NCBI GenBank assembly: GCA_019843655.1
Contig: JACDQD010000102.1
Location: 4,101,501-4,165,500 of the forward strand
Direction: 5' to 3'
DNA: 64,000 nt
Origin: Lethocerus indicus
Taxonomy: Eukaryota; Arthropoda; Insecta; Hemiptera; Belostomatidae
The notes beneath the pieces were generated by a model. The model saw only the letters and a program-made list of their open reading frames with translations. It did not search any database and was not told where the DNA came from. Shown here piece by piece: positions 38,901 to 50,638 of the stretch. The translations under genes and the position numbers were made by a program. Each line of letters begins with the position of its first letter. Position 1 is the first letter of the stretch.

Positions 38901-41900
38901 CAGGATGTTTAACTGTTTGTTAAAATAATTTTATGTATTTGGCATTTATTTGAACCATTTTTAAAATTTGGAAGTATTTACAGTTAAGCCTGTATTCTCT
39001 TAACATCAGAAATTTTAGTAGTGAATTATGAACTGATGATTGGAATTCAGTTTGTGCTTATTCATATAAATCCTATACCTGCTTAGTAAATTATTATTAG
39101 AAGCAACTATTCTGTACACTAATTTTTAGTGTAGTTGTTACTTCAACAGTTCATTTACTGTTTTCAGATGATGTATTCAAAGCAAATTTGGTGCCTGACT
39201 ACAGGTTTTATGAAGGTGTAGACCATGATTTCTTTTCAGTATTTGCTGTCTTTTTTCCGGCAGTAACAGGGATCGTTGCTGGGGCTAATCTGTCAGGTGA
39301 CTTGAAGGTATTATGTAAGAAGAAAAATTAGCCCTTGAACTTATTCCATGGGCATATTTTCTGTTTTTCATTGCCATTTTCTTATATATTTATTTGCGTG
39401 TAGTTAGCCTTCATGTAAACAAACATGCAGGATGTACTGTAATAATGGATTACATGATAGACACACACCCAAATGATGTTCCAGGACCCAAGCAGTGCAA
39501 TTCCACGTGGAACACTATTGGCAATCCTTACAACATTTATTTCTTATTTGGCTCATGCATTTATGGTGGGAGGTTGTGTTCTGAGGGATTCTTCAGGAAA
39601 TGTTTCAGTTATTGAAGAAATGGCAGCCAATATCAGTATGCAAGAGAAGTGGACTAGGCTGAGAGAGTGCAATGGCACTTGTAAATATGGACTTCAGAAT
39701 AATAACCAGGTTCTAATATAAGACATTTTTTTCATTTATTACAAAAAATAATGTACTTAAATAAGTCCATTGTAATATAAAATATAAATGATAAATCATT
39801 AATATTAAAAATAAAACACAGTTAAATTTTAAATAGTTCTTTAATTCTATTTCAGGCTATGGAGCTGGTTTCATTGTGGGGCCCCTTAATTTATGGCGGG
39901 TGTTTTGCAGCAACTCTGTCCTCTGCTATTGCCAGCTTAGTAGGAGCTCCCAGAGTTCTTCAGGTATAAGTGTTTGAATGATTTATTCTTATTATTTTTA
40001 TGCAGTATTTAATTTTATTTCTTTCTAGGCTTTGGCAAAAGATAGACTATATCCATTCATTGGTTTCTTCTCAAAAGGATACGGTGCTAACAATGATCCT
40101 ATTCGTGGATATCTCCTTGTATTTGGCATAGCATTTGGCTGTATCCTTATAGGTACTATGAACATTCCTATAATTTATGTTAAGAATTAATGTTACTATT
40201 TTATGATTAGTAAAGAATATAATTACAAATATATTATATGGAAATGGAACCTCACAGATTGCAATAATACTGTAGGAGATTTAATATAAATATATTACTT
40301 GTATTATTATTATTTCTGGGAATTTTCTTTTATGAACTTATAGTTTCAAATAATGTTTTTATGTATTTATGTTTCAGCCCATTTGAACTATATAGCTCCA
40401 TTACTATCGAATTTCTTCTTGGCAGCATATGCACTCATAAATTTCTCAGTTTTCCATGTATCAATATCCAAATGCCCTGGGTGGAGACCAGCATTCAAGG
40501 TATATTTATAATCATTTACTTAGGAACTTGAACATTAGGAAAAAATTATTTATATAGTATTTAGGTGAAATATTCTTTGCCTATGATATATTCAGGTGGT
40601 TAATCTGTTTTTAGGTTTCATTTACTTTACTTGATTTTTCAGCATTATTTTAAAAGTATTTGTACATGTACTTCGTGAATTAATTTATTTTTTATTTAAT
40701 TATTAATGTTTGTTGTGTATACAGTATTACAATGCATGGGTGAGTTTAGTAGGAACACTCTTGTGCATTGCTGTTATGTTCCTCATTTCTTGGTGGACTG
40801 CACTGGTCACATTCTTCGTAGTTATTGCACTTTATCTTTACGTTTCTTACAGGAAACCAGGTGATTATACACATTACTATGATCAATGAGATGTAGCAAC
40901 TATTGAGATAAAAATCCAATGAATGCCATCATTTTAAAGTATTTTCTTAAAATAATTTTTCCTCACCGCATTTGTTCTAATTCGTACAGATGTGAATTGG
41001 GGTTCATCAACACAAGCACAATCATACAATTCTGCTTTGCGATCAACACTGGAACTGAACCGGGTTGCTGACCATGTTAAGAACTACCGTCCACAAATCT
41101 TAGTTATGTCAGGCATGCCAGGATACAGACCAGCACTTATTGACTTTTCTAATCTTATAACCAAGGGTAAATCTCTGCTGATATGTGGCCAAATTATTAA
41201 GGTAATTTGACTTTATTTACTGGGAAATTAATGGCTATAAATGAATGTACAATTATGTTTCTATTTGTTCTTAAATTATCACTTTTACCTAATTAAAACA
41301 TTCCTAATAAAGCAAATAGTATATTATATGAATAATATGCTGTCCATTTTTTATTATTCAACAATAGGTACCAGTTTTAATAAATTTAGATCATCTACAT
41401 AAAAATGAAAAACTCCAATATAATATTCAATTCCATAGTTGTTGTGGAATGTTAATAACATTTTAACTAAAATTGTTGGCATACATTCATACACACAACA
41501 GTTTTTAATTGCTATTCATTGCATTATTAATAAATTACATTAGAATTAAAATTAATATCAATCTTCATTTTGTAGGAGATACATACTCGGCGTATGCATG
41601 ATGCTCTGGTGTACAAGGCGTACAAATGGTTTGATCAACACAAAGTGAAAGCTTTCTATGCATTGTCAGAAGAAAGGAGTGGGAGTGGAGGAGGCTACTA
41701 TGCTGCTGCACATGCCCTCATCAGAATGACAGGCCTTGGAAAACTTAGACCCAATATGATGCTAATGGGATTTAAGAATGATTGGCAAACATGCTCCAAA
41801 GAAGAACTGGATAACTATTTCAATTTAATACAGTCTGTGTTCTCTGTTTGATTTTGTTTGTCTCTGTTTGCATTGTTTAAATAGTGATTAACAACTGAAA

Positions 41901-43653
41901 TATCACTGTAGCACTATAAGCAAAACATTTGTTTGACATAGCATTGCTCTGGACAATTATCTGGCTGTTGGTATATTAAGAATGGAGGAAGGACTTGATT
42001 ATTCATCAATTATTGAGGACAAAGATGCTGTCATAATGGCAGTCCTCAAAAAAGAAGATGATGAGGAAAAACAGAAAATGAATGAACCCATACAAGGTTG
42101 TATTTTTATCCATTTATAGAAAATTTTCTTTTTTTCAAAAGTTCTCCATGACCCTATTCTATTCAAAAAATATGTTTCCAATAATTTTGTGTTTGTAGTA
42201 TAGGAAATATTGGTTTAATTAATGCATTTAAAAACCAATTTGTTGTCATTTAAATCTGACTTTTTGCAGATGGAAGTGAATGCAGTAGTCCACCAGGATC
42301 ACCACTGTTGGACTCTTCCAGCCGCAATCAAACTGATGAGGTAATGGACAGACTTGAAGAGGAGGAAGAAGAGAATACAAATACAACAGCAAACAACAAT
42401 AAGTTAAAAGATGAAGTGATGTTTGTTGGGTTGCAAGGTGCTCCTCTATCTACTCACCATTTGCATGCTATTACCTACTTCAGGCGTAAACAGGCTAAAG
42501 GTTTCATTGATGTATGGTGGCTCTATGATGATGGAGGTGAGATCCAATAGCAGTATATAATCCATGTTATTGTTTTGTAGAAACGTTATTTTTAATTATC
42601 CATATTGCATAATGGATATTTAACATATTAAATCCAATGTTTTAATTAGCTGGATATTTTTTAAAATTATTTGCATACTTTTATTAACACTCTGGAAGTA
42701 TATCAAAAATCTAATTTAATATGCTTATAATTTTTTTATGTGAAAAAATATAGAGTACACTTAGTATCCATGTAATTTGAGACAATACTCTTAATCGTTA
42801 TTGAACTATCATTATAATAATAAAAATAGTCAGCAGACTTGAGGAGACATTTTATATATTTGTAGTATATATATTTTTCATATATATTAATTGATATCTT
42901 TATAATTGTAAATTATTTAGAAAATAATTTTTAACAAATGAATTCATGTGGATTACAGGATTAACTTTGTTGATACCACATATATTGAGCACTAAGTCAC
43001 AGTTTGCAGATTGCAAGCTCAGAATATTCTCGCTTGCAAACAGAAGAAATGAATTGGACAGGGCTCACAGAAAGTAGGTTTTATAATTAAGCTTAATCTA
43101 TCTCATAAAATATATTTCCATATATTGCATATATATTTTAAATATTATTTCCATAATATTTTCACCCGGGACTTGATCCTGGCTAATTATGATTTCCATT
43201 ATTTCCAGTTTGGCTGCTCTGTTGTCCAAGTTTAGAATTGACTATAGTGGTTTAACAATAATACCAGACATTACTCGAAAAGCAAGGCCTGAAACTGTCA
43301 AAGAATTTGAAGTGATAACAAAGAAATTTAAGGAAGGATCTCAGAAAAACAATGGTGATATTCTTTAACTATTAACATTATTGTTTTTAACTATAACAAT
43401 CATTTAACTATTAACTATCCACAATCATAGGTAATAAAATGAAACAGATATTGGTAAAGGTAAATTTTTGTTAATATATTAAAAGATAGAAACAAAAATG
43501 AGTCTTCTGTTATGTTCAGGAAACTACATAACTGATTCTGAACTGGAGGTGCTAGCTGAGAAGACAAACCGGCATCTCAGACTACGTGAACTCCTAATGG
43601 AACATTCCAAACAATCAACATTTATTGTTATGTGAGTTTAACTGGAATTCAAC

Positions 43654-43699
<46 letters not shown>

Positions 43700-44433
43700 A
43701 ATTAAAATTACATATGCTATTATGAGTTTTCTAATATAAAATTGAACATTATTTCCTAAATTATAGGAATTATTATTTATTTTTAATTTTAATGTAGTAA
43801 TGCCTTTCTTAAAGAAGGCAATGTGCTTCAAAAATTGTTTTGCATGAAACAATTGATTTTTGGATAATGGAATTTAAAATTTAAAATTGAAGACAAATTT
43901 ATTCTTTCTTTTTGGTTTAATGAATATAAAGTTTGTTATCAGTAATAACCTTATTGTACTGAAATAAACAAAATAACCGAAAAGTAATATATTAACAACA
44001 ATTAAATTTTAACATCTAAATGAGGGATGAAGGCCAGCCCCCTCACTAGTCTATGTGTTCTTGTTTCTATTTGATGTCTCTTTGTGTCTTTTGAAAATGC
44101 ATTATTCACCAAGTTCATTTTTATTATTAAACTTATTACTATAAGAAAAAAATTAATAATCGGGACTTTGCATTATGGGAGAGACTATTTTATTTGACTA
44201 CTATATTTCATTAAATATTTTAAATGATATTACAGCATAGAATGCACTGTCGAATTATGCCATTAATTTATCTGCATTAAAAATATTTTGCTGTCAGGAC
44301 ATTACCGATGCCTCGGAAAGGAACAGTGTCTGCTCCATTATACATGGCATGGTTGGAGTTCATAACTAAGAACATGCCACCTTGCCTGGTTCTCAGAGGA
44401 AATCAAACTTCTGTCCTCACTTATTACTCATAG
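32882..44433 (+). CDS. Bumetanide-sensitive-type Na-K-2Cl cotransporter (SLC12A1/A2 family), 20 exons
   Basis: Electroneutral Na+, K+, Cl- importer of the plasma membrane (NKCC; Ncc69 type in flies). Exons: 32882-33208, 36615-36716, 36965-37040, 37351-37446, 37670-37923, 38263-38377, 39168-39307, 39485-39709, 39856-39963, 40029-40152, 40378-40499, 40725-40860, 40990-41201, 41576-41832, 41942-42096, 42270-42536, 42959-43073, 43209-43354, 43520-43631, 44298-44433; 1074 aa in phase. The N-tail has an RFKV kinase-docking motif (residues 28-31) and T75 in [11 protein letters not shown], aligning with the regulated Thr of FGHNTMDAVPR. TM1 is [20 protein letters not shown]; the membrane core ends near residue 608. 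The big outer loop has sequons at N409, N419 and N433. The C-domain carries [29 protein letters not shown] and the terminal [10 protein letters not shown]. The donor of exon 14 (41832) was chosen because it restores the His of NLxH. Separation from paralogous NKCCs needs a tree. Confidence 0.95.
34260..35840. other. CpG-containing island-like block within NKCC intron 1
   Basis: The 3.4-kb first intron is AT-rich at both ends, but this middle part contains many CpGs and GC-rich words such as GGGCCGATTAACGTCGG. It has an 8-bp perfect hairpin (GGAAGCCG at 34358, CGGCTTCC ending 34385) and a copy of the dispersed repeat. No ORF or exon signal fits the cotransporter. It may be an alternative promoter or an intronic enhancer. 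Confidence 0.4.
34941..35094 (+). repeat. Dispersed repeat, copy A
   Basis: Shares ordered words with 48606-48741: GTAGATTTCGTG, TCTCCTGTCGCTGGTTTGGTC, CTTCAGTAGC, TTAGTCACTTTGG, and a closing TTGCACTGTCAC. Roughly 140-155 bp, non-coding, no long inverted ends seen; possibly a SINE or MITE. Confidence 0.65.
43657..43696. repeat. (AT)n microsatellite in an NKCC intron
   Basis: About 40 bp of pure AT dinucleotide in the intron after exon 19. The minus-strand ORF rich in Tyr-Ile across it is an artefact. Confidence 0.95.
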
Positions 44434-45600
44434 CCTTTAACAACAATCTACTTCTATTAAAAGCATGTGATCTGTTTCACCTCATATCATTTAAGCATTT
44501 TGTAATTTTTAATGCATACGAGATTGGTAAAAGTATATCAAATTTTATTTTAATTTGGTACCCTTAAGCAAATTAAACAGGTGTTCAAATTGATGTACAA
44601 ATTTCTCTGTATATTTTGTCATTTTTAAGCATGTATTAGTTACATGTTTAATATATGTAGATGAGTTAAGTACAAATTTTAACAGGAAAATCTCATTATG
44701 TAACTCAAAATAACAAATTGTAAATTTGTAAACATTTTGATTTCGAGTAACTTATGGTCAAGATATATATTTAAACTACCCCTGCTTCCAAGTTGGCTTC
44801 CACTATAAAAACAGTTTTTTTGTTTTTTACCTTATATGTACACAGTGCATAAAGGTATTCAGGGATGATTATTAATTTTCTGTTTATTTATTTCGGGTAA
44901 GTGTTAATGTGATTAATTGCACTTTTATATGCTATAGTTCTCACTTTTTACAACTTTTGCTTTTTTTAATAATGACTACAGTACAAAAAGTTTATACTAA
45001 CATCATTGTCATTTCATTATTATCATCTTTAATTTGTTATCTCTAAATTGGATATTTATGTCTATTGCATGTAATATTATCTATTGTGATTTATTTAAAT
45101 GGAATTACAGTTTAATTACTTTACATTAAATTATGTTTACAAAGAATTGTATTGCTTTGTCTTTGTTATATGAAGTAGAAAATGGAGTGAAATGTACTCT
45201 ATTGTTATAGTAATTAATCATATAAAAAGTTATCATTAACAGATATGTCAGTAAATAATATTTATAATTAATTTATTCACTTATAAGTTAAAGGTGACCT
45301 AATTATTATTAAGCTAAGAGTTATGCAAGTTTCATCTGTCATTTTTGTGCTACATGTACCATCATTAAATGAACAATGAAACTATTTAATCCTAAGTACT
45401 AATTTTAAGTTCATATATTCTATATTTGGCAATTTAAGAGCCACTAGTTGTAAATTCATTAATCCAAATCTTTAAATATGAAAAAATATAATATTCATAT
45501 ATTATTATTTGTTTGTGCAATTTTATTTTAATCAATACTTATTTCCAATAAAAATTTTACGATAATGTTCAGAACCTCGTTAGCATGACAGCATATTGTG
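44434..45600 (+). other. NKCC 3' UTR (inferred)
   Basis: AT-rich sequence with no ORF of interest, running to a poly(A) signal at 45547-45552. A transcript end near 45.6 kb would give a 3' UTR of about 1.1 kb and coincides with the composition change at about 45.7 kb. Confidence 0.5.
45547..45552 (+). terminator. Poly(A) signal AATAAA, NKCC
   Basis: AATAAA followed by an AT-rich tail, 1.1 kb after the stop codon. Confidence 0.45.
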
Positions 45601-45867
45601 TTTTTTAAACTCCTTACACTTGAAACTGAATAAAACAATTGAACATTCATAATGAAATAAATTTCACAAATAGCGGGAATTACAAAACAGTTTAATTTGT
45701 GATCATATTGTGAAGTGTAACCATTCCCTCTTGCACAATGGAGTCGGGAACCACCTTGAGTAAAATTTATCCCGTTTTGGATGTTTGAAACCTTTTTTAT
45801 TTTCCTTTATTTCTGTTCCACCCCTCGCTCCGCGGGCCATTACCCGCCGACGCTATTCCGAGAGAGG

Positions 45868-45869
<2 letters not shown>

Positions 45870-45917
<48 letters not shown>
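45870..45917. repeat. (GA)n microsatellite
   Basis: Pure GA dinucleotide, about 48 bp, at the AT-rich to GC-richer transition. The minus-strand Ser-Leu ORF over it is an artefact. Confidence 0.95.
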
Positions 45918-45918
<1 letters not shown>

Positions 45919-48605
45919 CCACTCTCGCCAACCTCTCTCATAATAAAATGCGGTTAACGCAACTTTAGAAGGAAGGGGGAGGTTTTTTAACATTTTTCTT
46001 GTCCATAAATCAGACCCGGACAATATAACGTTCCACCGAAATATCGCTGAACCACCCCCCTCCCCCCCATTCATGTGTAACTTATAACCCTAAGCTATAA
46101 ATTCGGAGCCAACGCATTAAAACCATGAGGATATTGTCTTTATCTTTGACAAATTGATCTGTTACAAAAAAGAAGAAAAGTAGGAGTCAAGTGATCAAGA
46201 TGTGGGGTTGTGAGAGATCAGGAAGTGCTACTGAAACGAATACCTTTGACTAGTATACCATAAGGCCAACATACCTTACGATCGAAGGCTTGAGAAATGC
46301 GATTTGTGTAAATAAAAAATAGTAATTCAAAATCGTAAAATCAGTTAGTTTACTGGAAATATCTTTTAAGGTATTTACGTAGACGTCTTCAGGTTCGTTC
46401 CATCAATACCATATTATTAATAATTTTACTACCGGACCAACTCAACTATACTACTAACAGAACCAACATATTCTAGATTTGTTTGGTTTTTCTTATTCCG
46501 ACAGCTTTCGACGCATTCATTCCTTGTTACGTTTTACTTCACTGCACCGTGAGTCTTTCGTTTGAAAAGGTCCACAGAATTAAAATTACGGACAGCAATA
46601 TAGTTATTAAAGATTTGAAACTGCACATGTAAACGACAAGATGCTTCAGTAGCCCCAGTAGCAGTAAGTAAATACTAATATGGTGGAAACCCGAAAGAGA
46701 ATTGGTCCAATGTGATGGCTAACGTTCAGTACACTCGCGGACCCATCTATAACAGAAACTAGGGAAACAATTATTGTTAAAAATTGTTATGAGCGCACCC
46801 GGTTAATGGCTAGATTCTTCTGAGCAACAAAGATGGGTGTCTCCTGATCGGCTGGTGTTTGTCTAAGTGGGAGGTGGGGTATGTGGTGGTTTGGAGGGTT
46901 TAAGAGACAGGGAATATTTGATTAGGATAAACTGTCGGGTAGCCGGTAGAGAGAGGGCAAGGAGGCCGCCACTCTCGCTCCCCTTTCGCCCCTAAATGGG
47001 CGGTCGGTTCGGCGTCAATTAAAATATAATTTATTCATGTAGCCGGCGGTGTTATTATGGTGGAGCACAGAACTGTGAGCCGCACATGCCCCCCCCCCCA
47101 CCATAGCCTCCATCATCGTGACGATAATGGTGGAAAGCGGCGAAAAGCATTTGTTAATTATTCAAGTCAATGAACGAGGGGGTAGCGGGGTAGAGAGTAT
47201 CTGCCCGGTTGCCCCTTAATAAGTTCGTCCGCGGCACCATACTTGTCAGTAACAGGCTCCAAGTTCCGATATATTAACAGAACATGTTGTCAGTAACTTG
47301 GAATGATTATTTTTATTGTATAAACAGATCCATGGTAATATAACTTTGATATTTTATTTATAGATATCTTATGGGTAGTCCGTGTTTGTAATCCCCATAA
47401 AAGACTCAAAAGAATCGACTTGAACCGGAAATTAGGACTACTAAAACGGACATCAAAATTGACCTTAGTTAACAAACTCGCAATTTGAAAAAAGCTATAT
47501 GGAAAACGATCTGGACCAAGTGATCCAATATCGCTCGCATCCAGAGATTCTGACCAAAAGTCCTTCGAACCGTCCTCCAAAAATACCACTGGCCTAGAGA
47601 TCTACTGCAGCCATCACTGGGTGGCTTCTTTATCATGAGAAGCAAGCGACAATAAAATTTCACAATTGTACTTATAACGATAAAGGTTGATTGTACGATA
47701 AATAAAAAAATTATTAAAAAATATCGAATCATGTCGAACATTTAGAAATATATCGAACGTTTACTGAGGACTCAATAAAATATGGCGTACTTGTGGTGTG
47801 TGCCCGTTGCCATGAGTGTGAGCGCGAGCCTATTATTGAGTTGCAAAAAGTCATAGGTGGATGTGTCATGAGATGTGCGTATGAGTTCATTGAGGTGTGT
47901 ATAACCAGCGAGGACAGCGCTATCTGGGCACGTGTCCCGTATATTGCACAGTCGGGAGCCACGTTTGGAATCATCCATGCGATTTTGAGATGGGGGTGGG
48001 AGTGGTTGGTGACTCTGGACCAGTCGAGATGTATATTTCTGAATCTCTTCTCAATCTGGCGTCCCGACCTGACGCGGACGTCCTATCGCAATATACATTC
48101 TTCAAAGCTGTACTTTCTGACGAGAATTTCTCCATATTCCAAACATTATTTATTACTTTGAAATTCCGGAAATATCCACTCTTCTCTGGCCGTCTGAACT
48201 ATAAAACATCGTCTGCCTACTCGGTCATTTAGACCATTAGCATCCTGTTTGTGCTGCGCGAGTGAATGAAGTGAGTGTCTGTTTGCATCACTTAAGTTCT
48301 CGGGTTTTTATTGTAAATTTGTAAATTTTTTTTAATGTATTACAATATATATACATATGTAGAAAGGCCCGTAGGCCGGAATGGATGTACGAATCATCAT
48401 TTGTATATCGTTTTATCGATGTAGTATTTGTATTTACTGAAAATAAAAATTATTTCTTTCCTGTTTGTACTGTTACTGTGGGGGTGCGCTTTACTCGGAA
48501 ACGAGAAAAGTTGCCCCCAAATCAGAATCGCGGGAAGAAGCTAACGGCAATAGTGAACCATTGAGGAAGAGGAATAAATTAGCTCAGAATTAAAGTTTAA
48601 AGAAC

Positions 48606-48741
48606 CATAGATTTCGTGTGTTTCTGTCTCCTCTCGCTCGTTTGGTCTTTTCGGCTGCTCGCCCATATTCAGTAGCGGTGATAGTCACTTTGGCACTTTG
48701 GATATTTTTTGGGCATCCTCACTGCACTGTCACTTGTACTG
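48606..48741 (+). repeat. Dispersed repeat, copy B
   Basis: Starts ATAGATTTCGTGTGTTTCTG, continues with CTCCTCTCGCTCGTTTGGTC, TTCAGTAGCGGTGATAGTCA and CTTTGG, and ends with CTGCACTGTCACTTGTACTG. Collinear with copy A in NKCC intron 1. A (TA)n array begins about 17 bp after it. Confidence 0.65.
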
Positions 48742-48756
48742 TGGTGGTTGTCTGTC

Positions 48757-48758
<2 letters not shown>

Positions 48759-48806
<48 letters not shown>
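48759..48806. repeat. (TA)n microsatellite
   Basis: About 48 bp of pure TA dinucleotide. Confidence 0.95.
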
Positions 48807-48809
<3 letters not shown>

Positions 48810-49060
48810 TCTTGTTATTGTGTTTTTCGAGACGTTATTTGTCTTCTTTGGGGTGGGAGGGATTTTGTTAATCGGCTTAAGTCTTTGTCGGATTATCGGT
48901 CAAAATAGGGGGGGTGAGGTTATTTAGTAGTATTAGCGGGGTGAATATAGCATCACTTAGGAATTTATTTTTCGTTTATGTTGCTTTGTTTGTTCTTGAA
49001 TTATGACATTGTTTATTATGAAATTCATCATCAACTAAAGTGGGGGTGGTGGGGACTTAA

Positions 49061-49745
49061 ACTAAAGTTCGTTGGTTGGACGAGCACCGCGACGCTAGCG
49101 CCCCAATTGAGGGTGGCGCGGGATGTACTAACTAAAGTTCGTTGGTTGGACGAGCACCGCGACGCTAGCGCCCCATTGAGGGTGGCGCGGGGATGTACTT
49201 AACTAAAGTTCGTTGGTTGGACGAGCACCGCGACGCTAGCGCCCCATTGAGGGTGGCGCGGGAATGTACTTAACTAAAGTTCGTTGGTTGGACGAGCACC
49301 GCGACGCTAGCGCCCCATTGAGGGTGGCGCGGGGATGTACTTAACTAAAGTTCGTTGGTTGGACGAGTACACCGCGACGCTAGCGCCCCATGAGGGTGGC
49401 GCGGGGATGTACTTAACTAAAGTTCGTTGGTTGGACGAGCACCGCGACGCTAGCGCCCCATTGAGGGTGGCGCGGGATGTACTTAACTAAAGTTCGTTGG
49501 TTGGACGAGTACCGCAAGCTAGCGCCCCACTGAGGGTGGCGCGGGGATGTACTTAACTAAAGTTCGTTGGTTGGAGGAGCACCGCAAGCTAGCGCCCCAC
49601 TGAGGGTGGGGCGGGAATGTACTTAACTAAAGTTCGTTGGTTGGACGATTACCGCAAGCTAGCGCCCCACTGAGGGTGGGGCGGGGATGTACTCAACTAA
49701 AGTTCATTGGGTGTACGAGTACCGCAATGCTAGCGCCCCACTGCA
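49061..49745 (+). repeat. Minisatellite: ten tandem units of about 70-72 bp
   Basis: Units begin ACTAAAGTTCGTTGGTTGGA at 49061, 49131, 49202, 49273, 49344, 49416, 49486, 49556, 49626 and 49696 (the last is diverged, ACTAAAGTTCATTGGGTG). Each unit contains GCTAGCGCCCCA then GAGGGTGG and GATGTACT. Spacing is 70 to 72 bp, so there is no shared coding frame. Units 7 to 10 share CCGCAAGCTAGC or a near relative in place of CCGCGACGCTAGC, showing that the array grew from at least two subtypes. Confidence 0.95.
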
Positions 49746-50227
49746 AATGTTTGAAAAAACAAAATTTTCGATTTTTCAGCTTTCGTTTATGGGACAAGTG
49801 TATCTCAAATTGGAACTACTATGGACGGAATATACTATTGTATAAGAGGGGCCAAAAATGCATTTATATACGCTTTAAAACGATAATTTAAGTTTTACTC
49901 ACTGTTCGGGTGATTTAATCAGTAATTACTGAACATTGTTATTAAACGTGTTTACATGATTCATCTTGTTATCCTTTAATTCCTACCACGATACGGTTAA
50001 CATAGTGTTACGGGTGCGTAATGTTTATCGAATGTAATTTGAAAGTGTTATAGAGGGGACCGAGACTGGTTGGAATATTATGACCGGCGTAATGCCCCGC
50101 TCTTTCTGAAATTAGACTGAACTAAAATCATTACGGTGTGCTAATACTCATGTTCTACATAAATATACTCTATGGTTATACATAATCTAATGGGCATATT
50201 TTATTTATTTATGACCTATTTTATGGA

Positions 50228-50300
50228 GCATAATAAACAATAGATAAACACAATAAACAACATATAACAACATAATAAACAACAATATAACACAAATAAA
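50228..50300. repeat. AATAAACA-rich low-complexity stretch
   Basis: Repeated AATAAACAA and ATAACA words over about 70 bp. Confidence 0.7.
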
Positions 50301-50583
50301 CTAGAAATAACCAGATTACGATTTGGAGATTTAATATTCTGCTGCAACAAGCGAATAATTTATTGTAATTTCCAATGTTAGAAGGTTAAATTATTATCGT
50401 ATTAACCATCCAAAAGTATCTTTTTTATATCATAGTTCCTGGCCTACTATCTCAATTACTGAACCGACTATTTTAAACTACCTAATATCAACTCAACAAT
50501 ACCATAATAGGTACTTAATACGTGAATAGGTGAAATAAATTCCTTCTGTTTGACATATATTTTTAATACACTCAAACACACCA

Positions 50584-50585
<2 letters not shown>

Positions 50586-50635
<50 letters not shown>
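50586..50635. repeat. (TA)n microsatellite
   Basis: About 50 bp of pure TA dinucleotide. Confidence 0.95.

Positions 50636-50638
<3 letters not shown>

Noticed and set aside
43649..43852. Minus-strand ORF with a long Tyr-Ile repeat.
   Set aside because: Translation of an (AT)n microsatellite in an NKCC intron.
47793..48232. Two overlapping ORFs of 111-122 codons in the gene desert.
   Set aside because: Both frames are open by chance in GC-richer DNA; the peptides have no domain pattern.
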